A stretch of 64,000 nucleotides of DNA from positions 744,001 through 808,000 of the forward strand of contig NZ_JANKBZ010000002.1 in the NCBI RefSeq assembly GCF_024623785.1. Reading direction: 5' to 3'. The notes below the pieces were generated by a model. That model saw only the letters and a program-made list of their open reading frames with translations, was not told where the DNA came from and made no database searches. Every line of letters starts with the position of its first letter. Position 1 is the stretch's first letter. The translations under genes were made by a program, and so were the position numbers. Shown in pieces: positions 16,601 through 24,676 of this stretch. The DNA is from Archangium lipolyticum (GTDB lineage Bacteria > Myxococcota > Myxococcia > Myxococcales > Myxococcaceae).

Positions 16601-19255
16601 GTGACGCTGAAGGACTCCTTCGGCAACGTGGCCACCGGCTACAGGGGCACCATCGGCTTCTCCGCTTCGACGGATCCGAAGGCCGTCCTGCCCGGCGACT
16701 ACACGTTCGTCGCCGCGGACAACGGCCACCAGTCCTTCCAGGTGACGCTGAAGACCGCGGGCAATCAGCCGCTGGCCGTGAAGGATCTGTCCAGCGGCTC
16801 GCTGAGCGATGGGAAGTCGATCAGCATCAACCCCGACGTGCCCAAGCTGCTCGCGTTCCGCGACCAGCCTCAGAGCGCCAGGGTGCGCACGTCGCTGGGC
16901 TCGGTGACCGTGGGCATCACCGACGAGTTCGGAAACCTCGTCGACGTCGCGACGCCCGCCATTACGCTGGCCCTGTCCGGCGGTAACGTGTCGGCCGTGC
17001 TGGGCGGCGTGCTGACCGTCGCTCCGCAGCACGGCATCGCCAACTTCCCGGATCTCACCGTGGATCAGCAGGGCACGGGCTTCCAGATCAGGGCCATGGG
17101 GACGCCACTCAGCGACGCCACCAGTGCCGCGTTCAACATTACGGACGATGCCGCACCGAGCGTCGCGCCGCTCACCGTGGTGAGCAGGACGAGCACCCAG
17201 GTGAAGCTGAGCTGGCTGCCCGTGGGTGATGACGGAGCCGCCGGCACCGCCACCAGCTACGACCTGCGCTACTCGACGAGCGCGATCACCGCGGAGTCGT
17301 TCGAGTCCCTGACCGACCAGGTGCTCACGGGTGCCCCCCAGGCCCCGGGGAGCCCGGATCCGGAGACGGCCACCGTCACCGGCTTGAGCCCCTCGACCAC
17401 CTACTACTTCGCCCTGAAGGTCTGGGACGACGCGGGCAACAGCTCGTTCTTCGTCACCTCGGCGATGACGTCCAACGCGAGCCCGTGCGTCCCCGACTGC
17501 GCGGCGCCCTCGTCCACCTGCGGCGCGGATGGTGTCTCGCTGACCACGACCACGGAGACCTGCGTGGTCGTGGACAACAACCCTACCTGCCAGCAGTCGC
17601 AGACGACCACCACGTGCCCCGGCCCCAGCGGCGTCTGCTTCAAGGACGCGTGCGACACGGCCGCCGCTCCCGCGGCGGATCAGCTGAGCATCTCCGAGGT
17701 GATGCACAACCCCAACACGGGCACCACCCAGTACATCGAGGTGTCCAACAACACCTCGAACCTGCTCGACCTCAATGGCCTGCTGGTGGAGTACGTCAAC
17801 GGCGAATCGACCACCTCCTACACGGTGGGTGGTGGCGGCTCCGTTCCGGTGGTGATCGACGGCAAGGGGACGTTCGTCCTGGCGCAGGACGCGGACACCG
17901 CCTCCAACGGTGGGGTCTCCGCCAACGCCGCCTACGGCAACGCCATCTCCCTCAGCGGCTCGGGGGTCATCCGGCTCAGCCACGGCGCCACCACGGTGGA
18001 GGACTTCACGTACTCGGCGGACTTCCCGCAGACCCGTGGCAAGGCGATGAGCCTCTCGTCGGTCGTGATGGGCACCAAGGCCCATGCCCAGTCCTGGTAC
18101 TGGTGTGACGCGGAGACGCAGCTGGCGGGCGGAGACTACGGCACGCCCAACGCGCCCAACTCCACCTGCGGAGTGGCCGCCACCGCGCCGGTGGACTACT
18201 GCGTCATCCAGAGCCCGAAGACGTTCCCGTCCGTGGATGGCAACTACCCGGCCACCGTGGAGCCGGGCTCCTCGTGGACCATCTACAGCCAGTTCTACGA
18301 GCCGGGCGTGACCGACCGGAACACGTTCGGGAACGACTTCTACCCGTTCGTGTCCGCCGAGCTGGGTTACGGCACGGACTCCACCAACCCGGCGGCCTGG
18401 ACGTGGTCTCCCGTGTTCTTCAACGGCGGCTACTACAGCACCACCAGCAACGACAACGACGAGATGATGGGGACGCTGACCCTTCCCTCCGCCCCGGGCA
18501 CGTACAAGTACGGCTTCCGCTACCGGCTCCAGGATCCGGCCACGGGTGACTACTCGGACTACGTGTACTGCGACCAGAGCGGGGCCGTGACTCCGCCCGC
18601 GGGTAGCTACGGCAGCGTGACGGTGGTGGGTTCTGTTCCGCCGCCTCCCGTGCTGACCAACCACGTGGTCATCAGCGAGTTCTCCGGGGGTACTGGTTCC
18701 GGCACCAGCTCGACCGATGAGTTCATCGAGCTGTACAACCCGACCGACAGCCCCGTGGATCTCAATGGGTGGACGGTGCAGTACAAGTCGGCCGCTGGCT
18801 CGAACTACACCGGCACGGTCACGATCAACTCGACCACCGCCCCCGGTGGTACCATCATCCAGCCCAGGAAGTACTTCCTGCTCGGGGGTGCCAACTACAC
18901 CGGCGCGAAGGACGCTTCCTACAACTTCGATACGTCTGCTTCGACCACAGGTGGCGGTAACATCCGCATCGGGCCTGGATTGGTTACGACCAATCTCAAT
19001 GATCCGAACACGGTGGACAAGCTGGGGTATGGCACCGGGAACCATCCCGAGGGCTCCACTGCTCCGTCCCACCCGGCTGTTGGCGGTAGCCTCGAGCGTA
19101 AGGCGTACTCCTCCTCCACCTCCGAGACCATGGCGGTGGGGGGTGTTGATGCCAACCACGGCAACGGTACCGACACCGACAACAACGCGAATGACTTCGT
19201 GCAGCGCGCGGTCCGTCAGCCGCAGAACTCCTCGAGTCCCGCCGAGTTGCCGTAG
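13652..19255 (+). CDS. Giant surface lipoprotein with Ig-like repeats, two FN3 and two lamin-tail domains
   Basis: About 1867 residues. The N-terminus MMHGPPTLARLVAW is followed by a hydrophobic stretch and a lipobox-like LSVGC, so it is probably a lipoprotein on the outer membrane. A Big_1/invasin-like module covers about 45-140. A longer region is built from a recurring module seen five times: G/D-Y-x-G-T/S followed by S-rich strands, then P-x-x-Y/W-x-F, then a D-x-G turn (for example GYTGTVHFSSDDGADVLPSD and GYRGTIGFSASTDPKAVLPG). Fibronectin type III domains lie near 459-554 and 1168-1270. A Cys-rich linker (CVPDCAAPSSTC) near 1277 precedes two lamin-tail domains near 1344-1506 and 1668-1859. 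The ATG at 13652 has a GGAG site. Likely roles are adhesion or matrix binding; none is proven. It is monocistronic, ending in a strong terminator. Confidence 0.88.
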   Translation: MMHGPPTLARLVAWSVLLLGLSVGCGSGCGDPVVNPPSAREQPDPDRSTVEVDKAVGLRANGQDAASITVTVRKADGTPLAGRTVKVSVSGEGNAVTQPETTDAQGVTTVKVTSTVVGTKTVTASVEAEGGPVTLSARPTLDFVVLSASKLAFISAPPSGTAGAELGVFDVAIQNADGETMTEATNTVTVAIGSGPAGASLKGTVSAQAVKGVARFSGLVLEKAARGYTLTASAEGLTGATSPAFDVAPAALASLKLSPVVSPVTSGSPLSLEVSAVDVFGNAVTGYTGTVHFSSDDGADVLPSDYTFTAADAGRHVFTNGIVLKRAGGARKVTVADKDNAALTISLELDVVAGPPAKLVFTSQPPNSPVRTAFSVAVVLLDAAGNRTAAGTPLVSLALDKGGTLAGAASVAPVDGVASFQNLSTADDAAGYVLTASAPGLVSALSNPFTITDNVKPTQPELFRTALTATSATISWTAPGDDGSFGRATRYDFSYSTNPDLSGAQTVSMAAPKPSGSNETVSLTNLTPGLRYYVALTVTDNANNSVVSTLDFTTPFTTASKLVFTTQPQSGTAGVKLASFQVAIQDANGVTVGNETSLVTLKVNGATGLGTLSMNAVNGVATFDSVRIEKAGKGYTLEASVASGSITPATSTPFDIAHAPASRLEISGPGTTVASSAISVTVKVFDAYDNPAEGYAGSVALSSNDTAAELPAAWPFTAADKGQHTFDGVVLKTAGSRTVTASASGLTAATLDVEVSEPPLGKLVLTGLPPTMKAGDSVEITVEKLDGSDQRETGYTGTVLFTSTDAKAPPLGEYTFTAADQGLKKFTVQMLTVGTQTLRVEDKATPALFATADTSVTWNTVAKLVLDAPGSVKAGDPLRATVTAFDAHDNIVKDYSGTVHFSADPADRVTVPADYAFLPEDNGSRAFDFTLEKAVATKLTVTDAARSLSASDTVETVTPADALTLALAAPTGPFTAGTSFTVDVTLKDSFGNVATGYRGTIGFSASTDPKAVLPGDYTFVAADNGHQSFQVTLKTAGNQPLAVKDLSSGSLSDGKSISINPDVPKLLAFRDQPQSARVRTSLGSVTVGITDEFGNLVDVATPAITLALSGGNVSAVLGGVLTVAPQHGIANFPDLTVDQQGTGFQIRAMGTPLSDATSAAFNITDDAAPSVAPLTVVSRTSTQVKLSWLPVGDDGAAGTATSYDLRYSTSAITAESFESLTDQVLTGAPQAPGSPDPETATVTGLSPSTTYYFALKVWDDAGNSSFFVTSAMTSNASPCVPDCAAPSSTCGADGVSLTTTTETCVVVDNNPTCQQSQTTTTCPGPSGVCFKDACDTAAAPAADQLSISEVMHNPNTGTTQYIEVSNNTSNLLDLNGLLVEYVNGESTTSYTVGGGGSVPVVIDGKGTFVLAQDADTASNGGVSANAAYGNAISLSGSGVIRLSHGATTVEDFTYSADFPQTRGKAMSLSSVVMGTKAHAQSWYWCDAETQLAGGDYGTPNAPNSTCGVAATAPVDYCVIQSPKTFPSVDGNYPATVEPGSSWTIYSQFYEPGVTDRNTFGNDFYPFVSAELGYGTDSTNPAAWTWSPVFFNGGYYSTTSNDNDEMMGTLTLPSAPGTYKYGFRYRLQDPATGDYSDYVYCDQSGAVTPPAGSYGSVTVVGSVPPPPVLTNHVVISEFSGGTGSGTSSTDEFIELYNPTDSPVDLNGWTVQYKSAAGSNYTGTVTINSTTAPGGTIIQPRKYFLLGGANYTGAKDASYNFDTSASTTGGGNIRIGPGLVTTNLNDPNTVDKLGYGTGNHPEGSTAPSHPAVGGSLERKAYSSSTSETMAVGGVDANHGNGTDTDNNANDFVQRAVRQPQNSSSPAELP

Positions 19256-19277
19256 TCGTTCACCTCGCTAATGTTCG

Positions 19278-19315
19278 AGAGGCCGCTCCGGGTGACCGGG
19301 GCGGCCTCTTTCTTT
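19278..19315 (+). terminator. Rho-independent terminator of the giant lipoprotein gene
   Basis: AGAGGCCGC at 19278-19286 pairs perfectly with GCGGCCTCT at 19301-19309. An inner CCGG/CCGG pair extends the stem around a GTGA loop, and the sequence runs into TTTCTTT. It lies 23 bases after the stop codon. This is the clearest intrinsic terminator in the window. Confidence 0.85.
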
Positions 19316-19389
19316 CGGACGGCATCTCGTCCATGGTGTGAGCTCGGCTGCTGGGTGGGCAGTCGGCCGGTCAGGGTTGACCGGGTGCG

Positions 19390-19459
19390 CTGCCCGAAGG
19401 GACAGGTGCCCTTCGTCTCCCGGGCAGACATCTTCCTGGGAGACACCTGCGGTAGGAGG
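19390..19459 (+). promoter_or_regulatory. Structured leader with two competing folds upstream of the STAS-like gene
   Basis: Fold A: CTGCCC (19390-19395) pairs with GGGCAG (19422-19427), enclosing GAAGGG (19396-19401) paired with CCCTTC (19409-19414) around the loop ACAGGTG. Fold B: CAGGTG (19403-19408) pairs with CACCTG (19444-19449), enclosing GTCTCCC (19415-19421) paired with GGGAGAC (19438-19444). The two folds share bases and cannot form fully together. The AGGAGG ribosome site begins at 19454, just after fold B. This is read by eye; chance pairing in GC-rich DNA is possible. Confidence 0.4.
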
Positions 19460-19470
19460 AGCCAGGCGCC

Positions 19471-19923
19471 GTGAGCGCGATCATCTCCTTTGACGATTCG
19501 CTCTGGCCGTTGCTCGTCATCCGCCTCACCGGCTCGCTGACGGACGCGGAGTTCGAGGCATTCCTCGCCCGATCGCTCAGCTACGCACAGCGGGGGGAGC
19601 GGCACGTCGTCGTCTCGGACCTGAGCCAGGTGGGCCTCTTCACGGCCCATCAGCGTCAGCTGCAGGCGGAGTGGACACGCCAGCACGAGGCCCTCCTGCG
19701 TGAGCAGGTGATCGGCAATGCCACCATCGTGACCTCGGCACCCGTGCGCCTGGTGCTCAGCCTCATCTTCCACCTCAAGGCCATGCCCATGCCGCACGTC
19801 ATCGTCCCGGACATGGGCTCGGCCCTGAGGTACGTGACCCAGAAGTTGGAGGAGGGCGGACTCGGCGCGGACGCCGAGCGCATCCGGCATCACTTCGGCC
19901 TGTCCGGCATCCACGTCGGCTGA
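19471..19923 (+). CDS. STAS/SpoIIAA-like small protein
   Basis: This 150-residue cytoplasmic protein has an alternating beta-alpha pattern: SLWPLLVIRLTGSLTDAEFEAF at the start, a VVVSDLSQV strand near residue 47, and a helix ending in REQVIGNATIVT. That pattern fits the SpoIIAA-like/STAS-SEC14 group, in which small domains bind partner proteins or lipids. No phosphorylatable Ser in an anti-anti-sigma D-S motif is obvious, so an anti-sigma-antagonist role is not shown. The start is the GTG at 19471, twelve bases after an AGGAGG site. It stands between a terminator on the left and a convergent glgP on the right, so it is a single-gene unit, preceded by a leader with possible alternative RNA folds. 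Function unknown. Confidence 0.72.
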   Translation: MSAIISFDDSLWPLLVIRLTGSLTDAEFEAFLARSLSYAQRGERHVVVSDLSQVGLFTAHQRQLQAEWTRQHEALLREQVIGNATIVTSAPVRLVLSLIFHLKAMPMPHVIVPDMGSALRYVTQKLEEGGLGADAERIRHHFGLSGIHVG

Positions 19924-19964
19924 GTCCCCGGCCTCCGGGCCGCCCATCACCGGAGGGGCAGGGC

Positions 19965-19990
19965 GCCCGTGGCCCCGGCGGGCCACGGGC
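19965..19990. terminator. Bidirectional hairpin between convergent STAS-like gene and glgP
   Basis: GCCCGTGGCCC at 19965-19975 pairs perfectly with GGGCCACGGGC at 19980-19990 around a CGGC loop. It sits 42 bases after the STAS-like stop and 18 bases after the glgP stop on the other strand. There is no long T-run on either side, so it may need Rho or act as an RNA end-stabiliser. Confidence 0.65.
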
Positions 19991-20007
19991 ACTCCTTCAG
20001 CCCGGGC

Positions 20008-22524
20008 TCACGGGCCCACGGGCGTCTGCTTCACCTGCCAGATCTCCTCGGCGTACTGCTTGATGGTGCGATCCGAGGAGAAGATGCCCGCCTGTGCCAC
20101 GTTGAAGATGGCCTTGCGCGTCCATGCGTCCTGGTCCTTGTAGGTGCGCGCCACCTCTTCCTGCTTCGCGGCATACGCGGCGAAGTCCGCCAGCACGAGG
20201 TAACGGTCCTCCTCCAGCAGGCTGTCCACCAGGGGCTTGAAGAGGTTCTTGTCCTCCGGCGAGAAGAAGCCCGAGGCGATGAGATCCAACGCCTCGCGCA
20301 GCTCGACGTTGCGCTCGTACTCGTCACGCGGCCGGTAGCCGGCGCGCTTGCGGGCGATGACCTCGTCCGCCGTGAGGCCGAAGAGGAAGAAGTTGTCGTC
20401 GCCCACCACCTGGCGGATTTCGACGTTCGCGCCGTCCAGCGTGCCCAGCGTGAGCGCGCCGTTCATCATGAACTTCATGTTGCCCGTGCCGGACGCCTCC
20501 ATGCCCGCGGTGGAGATCTGCTCGGACACGTCCGTGGCCGGGATGATGCGCTCGGCGAGGCTCACCCGGTAGTTGGGCACGAACAGCACCTGCAGGCCCG
20601 TGGTGCCCGCGTCGCTGTTGACCACCTCGCTGATGCCGTTGACCAGCCGGATGATGAGCTTGGCCAGGTGGTAGCCCGGGGCCGCCTTCGCGCCGAAGAG
20701 GAACACGCGCGGGGCGATGATGGTGCTGGGGTCGCGCCGCGCCTTCATCCACAGCGACACGATGTGCAGCGCGTTGAGCAGCTGGCGCTTGTACTCGTGC
20801 AGGCGCTTGATCTGCACGTCGAAGATGGCGTTCGGGTCCAGGTTCACCCAGCACGTGTCCCGCAGGTAGCGCGACAGGTCTTCCTTGTTCTGCTTCTTCA
20901 CCTCGGCGAAGGCCTTGCGGAACACCGGATCCTCCGCGTGGGGCGCCAGCTTCTGGAGCTGATCCAGGTCCGACACCCAGCCGTCACCGATGCGGCTGGT
21001 GATGAGCTTGGAGAGCCGCGGGTTGCTCCACAGCAGCCAGCGCCGCGGCGTCACCCCGTTGGTCTTGTTGTTGAAGCGCTCGGGGTACATCTCCGCGAAG
21101 TCCGGCAGCACGTCGCGCCGCAGCAGGTTGGTGTGCAGCTCCGCCACGCCGTTGACGCTGTGGCTGCCCACCACCGCCAGGTGCGCCATGCGGATCTTCT
21201 TCTCCGGGCCCTCCTCCACCAGGCTCATCCGCCGCATCCGGTCGTTGTCGAACGGGTAGCGGATCTGCACCTGCCGCAGGAAGCGGTGGTTGACCTCGTA
21301 GATGATCTCCAGGTGGCGGGGCAGCAGCCGCTCGAAGAGCGTGGCGGGCCACTTCTCCATGGCCTCGGCCAGCAGCGTGTGGTTGGTGTAGCCGAACGTG
21401 GCCTGCGTCACCCCCCACGCCTCGTCCCACTGCAGGCGCTTCTCGTCCACCAGCACGCGCATCAGCTCGGCCACGGCGATGGCCGGGTGGGTGTCGTTGA
21501 GCTGGATGGCGACCTTCTTGGGGAAGTCGTTGAAGTCCGTGTGGTTCTTCAGGTAGCGCCGGACGATGTCCGCGATGGAGCACGCCACGAAGAAGTACTG
21601 CTGCTTGAGGCGCAGCTCCTTGCCGGCCTGGAAGGCGTCGTTGGGGTAGAGGACCTTGGAGATGACCTCCGAGTCGTTCTTCTCCACCACCGAGCGCTCG
21701 TAGTCACCGGCGTTGAAGAGGAGCAGGTCGAACTCCTCGCTGGCGCGAGCCTGCCACAGCCGCAGGGTGTTGACGGTGTTGTTGCCGTAGCCTGCGATGG
21801 GCGTGTCGTAGGGCACGCCGATGACCGTCTTGCCGCCCACCCAGCGCGCCACGGGCCGGCCGTCGGCGCCCTGGTGGTGCTCCACGCGCCCGAAGAAGCG
21901 CACCGGCACCGCCTTCTCGGGGCGGACGATCTCCCAGGGGTTGCCGAACTTCAGCCACTCGTCGGCGCGCTCCACCTGGTAGCCGTCGACGATGTCCTGG
22001 GTGAAGATGCCGAACTCGTAGCGGATGCCGTACCCCATGCCGGGGTAGCCGAGCGTGGCCAGCGAGTCGAGGAAGCACGCCGCCAGGCGTCCCAGGCCGC
22101 CGTTGCCCAGGCCCGCGTCCGGCTCCATCTCGATGAGCGAGGGCAGGTCTACTCCCACCTCGCGCAGGGCCTGCTCGGCCGCGTCGTACATGCCGATGTT
22201 GATGAGGTTGTTGCCCAGCGCGCGTCCCAGCAGGTACTCGGCGGACAGGTAATAGGCGCGCTTCACGTCCTGCGCGTTGTAGGTGCGCGCCGTGCGGACC
22301 CACCGGTCGGCGAGGCGATCGCGTACGGCCAGCGCCAGCGCCATGAAGCGGTCGTGGGCAGTGGCCGTCTCCGGGTTCTTTCCGCGCGAGAAGCGGACGT
22401 GCTCGAGGAAGCCTCGGCGGACATTGCGCGGGTCGAGCCCGGTGCGGCTGGGCTCACGTCCCGTGTCGTGCGTGTCGGTCGCGGAGGTGTTCGGCAGGTC
22501 GGCGACGGGTGCGAGGTTCGACAT
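20008..22524 (-). CDS. glgP: Glycogen/alpha-glucan phosphorylase
   Basis: The 838-residue GT35 enzyme releases glucose-1-phosphate from glycogen using pyridoxal phosphate. The PLP-lysine stretch GTGNMKFMMNGALTLGTLDG is near residues 678-697. The active-site segments AYYLSAEYLLGRALGNN, LGNGGLGRLAACFLDSLATL and YGIRYEFGIF appear in order near residues 88-165, and NGVTPRRWL near 490. The length is normal. I chose the ATG at 22524, whose GAAGAGC site lies upstream, rather than the longer open frame. The N-terminus is about 45 residues longer than the E. coli maltodextrin enzyme and carries a polar Thr/Asp-rich lead. It diverges from the DUF2378 gene. Myxobacteria store glycogen before sporulation, which fits a single standalone glgP. 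Confidence 0.96.
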   Translation of the reverse strand: MSNLAPVADLPNTSATDTHDTGREPSRTGLDPRNVRRGFLEHVRFSRGKNPETATAHDRFMALALAVRDRLADRWVRTARTYNAQDVKRAYYLSAEYLLGRALGNNLINIGMYDAAEQALREVGVDLPSLIEMEPDAGLGNGGLGRLAACFLDSLATLGYPGMGYGIRYEFGIFTQDIVDGYQVERADEWLKFGNPWEIVRPEKAVPVRFFGRVEHHQGADGRPVARWVGGKTVIGVPYDTPIAGYGNNTVNTLRLWQARASEEFDLLLFNAGDYERSVVEKNDSEVISKVLYPNDAFQAGKELRLKQQYFFVACSIADIVRRYLKNHTDFNDFPKKVAIQLNDTHPAIAVAELMRVLVDEKRLQWDEAWGVTQATFGYTNHTLLAEAMEKWPATLFERLLPRHLEIIYEVNHRFLRQVQIRYPFDNDRMRRMSLVEEGPEKKIRMAHLAVVGSHSVNGVAELHTNLLRRDVLPDFAEMYPERFNNKTNGVTPRRWLLWSNPRLSKLITSRIGDGWVSDLDQLQKLAPHAEDPVFRKAFAEVKKQNKEDLSRYLRDTCWVNLDPNAIFDVQIKRLHEYKRQLLNALHIVSLWMKARRDPSTIIAPRVFLFGAKAAPGYHLAKLIIRLVNGISEVVNSDAGTTGLQVLFVPNYRVSLAERIIPATDVSEQISTAGMEASGTGNMKFMMNGALTLGTLDGANVEIRQVVGDDNFFLFGLTADEVIARKRAGYRPRDEYERNVELREALDLIASGFFSPEDKNLFKPLVDSLLEEDRYLVLADFAAYAAKQEEVARTYKDQDAWTRKAIFNVAQAGIFSSDRTIKQYAEEIWQVKQTPVGP

Positions 22525-22827
22525 TCGTGGAGCTCTTCGGGGATGTTCAGGTTGCGAGATGCGCACGGTGCTCACTGTTGAACCGTACGCGGGGTAGGCC
22601 AGGGTACCTGTCTCTCGCCCCGGTCGCACCGAAAGAAAAAATGAGTGCTTCCAGAGGGGGCAGGCTGTCCCACCCCGGGTCCGCGCCCGCATGCCATGGA
22701 GGCGGGCATCCACCCTCCCGGATGTGGGGGGGCGGAGGTACAGAGACTTGGCCGATCCGGCGAAGAGTCTGGTAGTAAGCACGAGAATCCAGACCCGCCC
22801 CCGGCCTGGAATCCGGAAGGTTTTTTC
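22525..22827. other. Divergent intergenic region glgP / DUF2378
   Basis: 303 bases without a gene. A GCCCGC...GCGGGC inverted repeat with an 11-base spacer lies near 22686-22708. There is an A-rich run (GAAAGAAAAAATG) near 22630 and a T6 run at 22821-22826 just before the DUF2378 ATG. The two promoters must be here, but I see no -35/-10 pair that I would defend. Confidence 0.45.
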
Positions 22828-23415
22828 ATGCCTAGCGACAAGAACGACCTCGCTCAGCGGATCGCCATCTGCAAGCCCGAGGACACCGTGCGCGGCTTCA
22901 TCTTCAAGTCCGTGTATGGACTGGTGGAGCAGCGGACGGGCAGCGCGGGCGTGGAACGGCTGCTGCAGCAGCTCCGGGTCCTCAAGATGCCGGTGGACTT
23001 CTTCTCGTACCCGGTGGCGGACTTCCTTCGGCTCATCTACACGGCCGCGGACGTGCTGGAGTCGCAGTACCCCTCGGTGGAGGATGCGATCCGGGCCTGT
23101 GGCGCCTCCACCGCGACGGGCTTCTTCAAGTCCTACGTGGGCAACACGCTGGTGAAGCTCATCGGGATGAATGATCCCAAGCGGCTCTTCACTTCAGTGC
23201 AGACCGTGTATTCCACGCTGGTGAGCTACGGGAGCCGCTCGTACGAGGACCTGGGGCCCAACCGCTTCCGGCTCGACTACAAGGGGGACATGCAGCCCAT
23301 CTACTTCCACGAGGGCACGCTCACCGAGGCCGTGCGCGTCATGCGCGGCAACGGCAAGGTGACGGGGACGGTCATCGCGATCAACCACGCGCAGTACCTC
23401 GTCGAGTACGACTGA
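22828..23415 (+). CDS. DUF2378 (TIGR02265) family protein
   Basis: This 195-residue protein belongs to the Myxococcales-restricted TIGR02265/DUF2378 family. Typical features are the opening ...VRGFIFKSVYGLVE near residue 22, the central YPVADFLRLIYTAADVL near 63, and a C-terminal half ending GTVIAINHAQYLVEYD, which resembles the heme-NO-binding (HNOB)-related fold often suggested for this family. I see no strictly conserved heme His that I could defend. Myxobacterial genomes carry many paralogues and none has a firmly established role. The ATG at 22828 has a GGAAGG site six bases upstream. It converges on a methyltransferase gene. It is the strongest taxonomic marker in the window. Confidence 0.85.
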   Translation: MPSDKNDLAQRIAICKPEDTVRGFIFKSVYGLVEQRTGSAGVERLLQQLRVLKMPVDFFSYPVADFLRLIYTAADVLESQYPSVEDAIRACGASTATGFFKSYVGNTLVKLIGMNDPKRLFTSVQTVYSTLVSYGSRSYEDLGPNRFRLDYKGDMQPIYFHEGTLTEAVRVMRGNGKVTGTVIAINHAQYLVEYD

Positions 23416-23433
23416 GGACCGTCCCGCTCCCGC

Positions 23434-24516
23434 TCAGCCCTTCTTGCGTCCGGCCCAGAAGATGTTGGTGCCGGAGGGCGCGTCGACGACCGTCTCCACC
23501 GTCTCGAGGCCACGGCTGGCCGGCCCCTCGCACAGGGACTGGAACTGCTCCCGGGTGCGGTGGATGACGTACCAGTCGCAGACGTACTCCATGAAGGAGC
23601 GCCAGGGGTTCTCCTGGTGCAGGTTCGTCAGCAGCAGCAGGCCGCCAGGCGCCAGCAGGGACGTCATGGTGTCCAGGAAGCGGGCGATGACGTTGTCCTT
23701 GAGGTAGTCGAGGATGCCCGCGGCGATGACGACGTCCATGGGGCCCTCGGGGTTGCGCAGCTGCTCCGGCGCGTCCCGGTGGCGCAGCAGCTGGTAGGTG
23801 GAGAGCTGGACGAAGTTCAGCTGCGGCATGGGCACGTCGTTGCGTGGCAGGCGCGAGAGCTTGTCGAACTGGCGGCGGCAGTAGTCGAGCGGCGTCGGAT
23901 CGAAGTCGCAGAGGGTGAAGCTGCCCGTGCCGCCCAGGGCGGTGTAGTCGCGCAGCGTGTGCTCGGGCCCGCAGGCGAAGGACAGCACCCGCAGGGGCCG
24001 TCCCAGCCTCTGCTCCTGGCCTCGCAGCTGGCCGAGCAGCCAGGGCACGCGCGCCCGGTGCGCCCGGCCCGGCCCGCAGTTGAGCGAGTAGTGCGTCAGG
24101 ATGCGCGCCAGCGTCGAGACGCCGCGATCCTCGCTCTCGAAGATCATCTCCACCGTGACGTAGTCCCCGGGGTAGCCCAGGGGCTTGTCCACCGCGCGCC
24201 GCACGAAGGGGCTCTGCAGGAAGAAGGGCTGCACGGCCGAGCGGTGGTGCTCCAGCGCCCGCTCCCGCTCCTCCTCCGTCAGCTGGCTGTCCAGCGTGGT
24301 GAGCCGCGCGAAGAGGCCGTCCAGCCAGCTGGAGACCTCCGGCAGGCGCTTCTTCAGCAGCGCCACCTGCTCCAACTGCATCTGGTGGCGCTGCTCGGGA
24401 TCTCTCGGGAAGCGGGCCAGGCGCTCCGGCAAGCCCTGCTGCAACTCTTCACTGAGCCGGGCGAGTCCCCGGTGGAGCTCCTCGGCTGTCTGGATGAACT
24501 CTGCGATCGCGGACAT
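23434..24516 (-). CDS. SAM-dependent methyltransferase with helical N-terminal domain
   Basis: A 360-residue protein with two parts. Residues 1-110 are helical and Gln/Glu/Arg-rich. Residues 110-360 are a class I SAM methyltransferase. The segment DKPLGYPGDYVTVEMI near residue 110 recalls PhcB-like enzymes, which methylate 3-hydroxy fatty acids into quorum signals; a link to a fatty-acid methyl ester signal is possible but unproven. The SAM glycine loop is degenerate (VLSFACGPEH near 177), followed by CDFDPTPLDYC and AAGILDYLKD. The ATG at 24516 lies 160 bases downstream of the M23 gene on the same strand. A small inverted repeat, GACGG-CAATAA-CCGTC at 24541-24556, sits just upstream of the start. 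Confidence 0.78.
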   Translation of the reverse strand: MSAIAEFIQTAEELHRGLARLSEELQQGLPERLARFPRDPEQRHQMQLEQVALLKKRLPEVSSWLDGLFARLTTLDSQLTEEERERALEHHRSAVQPFFLQSPFVRRAVDKPLGYPGDYVTVEMIFESEDRGVSTLARILTHYSLNCGPGRAHRARVPWLLGQLRGQEQRLGRPLRVLSFACGPEHTLRDYTALGGTGSFTLCDFDPTPLDYCRRQFDKLSRLPRNDVPMPQLNFVQLSTYQLLRHRDAPEQLRNPEGPMDVVIAAGILDYLKDNVIARFLDTMTSLLAPGGLLLLTNLHQENPWRSFMEYVCDWYVIHRTREQFQSLCEGPASRGLETVETVVDAPSGTNIFWAGRKKG

Positions 24517-24676
24517 TCTGTCTGGGGGGGTGGGGGGAATGACGGCAATAACCGTCCATCCTATCAGGCAGGTCGGTCCTCGCCGAGGGGCCCGAGGGGA
24601 CGATGCATATCCCGGTCAGAGCCGAAAAATCCTATCCACCCAACATCCCAGGTCAGGAAGACAAACCGGGAAGAGG

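Noticed and set aside
12638-19159. An open frame of over 2100 codons on the minus strand opposite the giant lipoprotein gene
   Set aside because: It runs through the SDR and lipoprotein genes, has no family motif, and is the usual by-product of strong G/C at third codon positions. The plus-strand gene has a lipobox, domains and a terminator.
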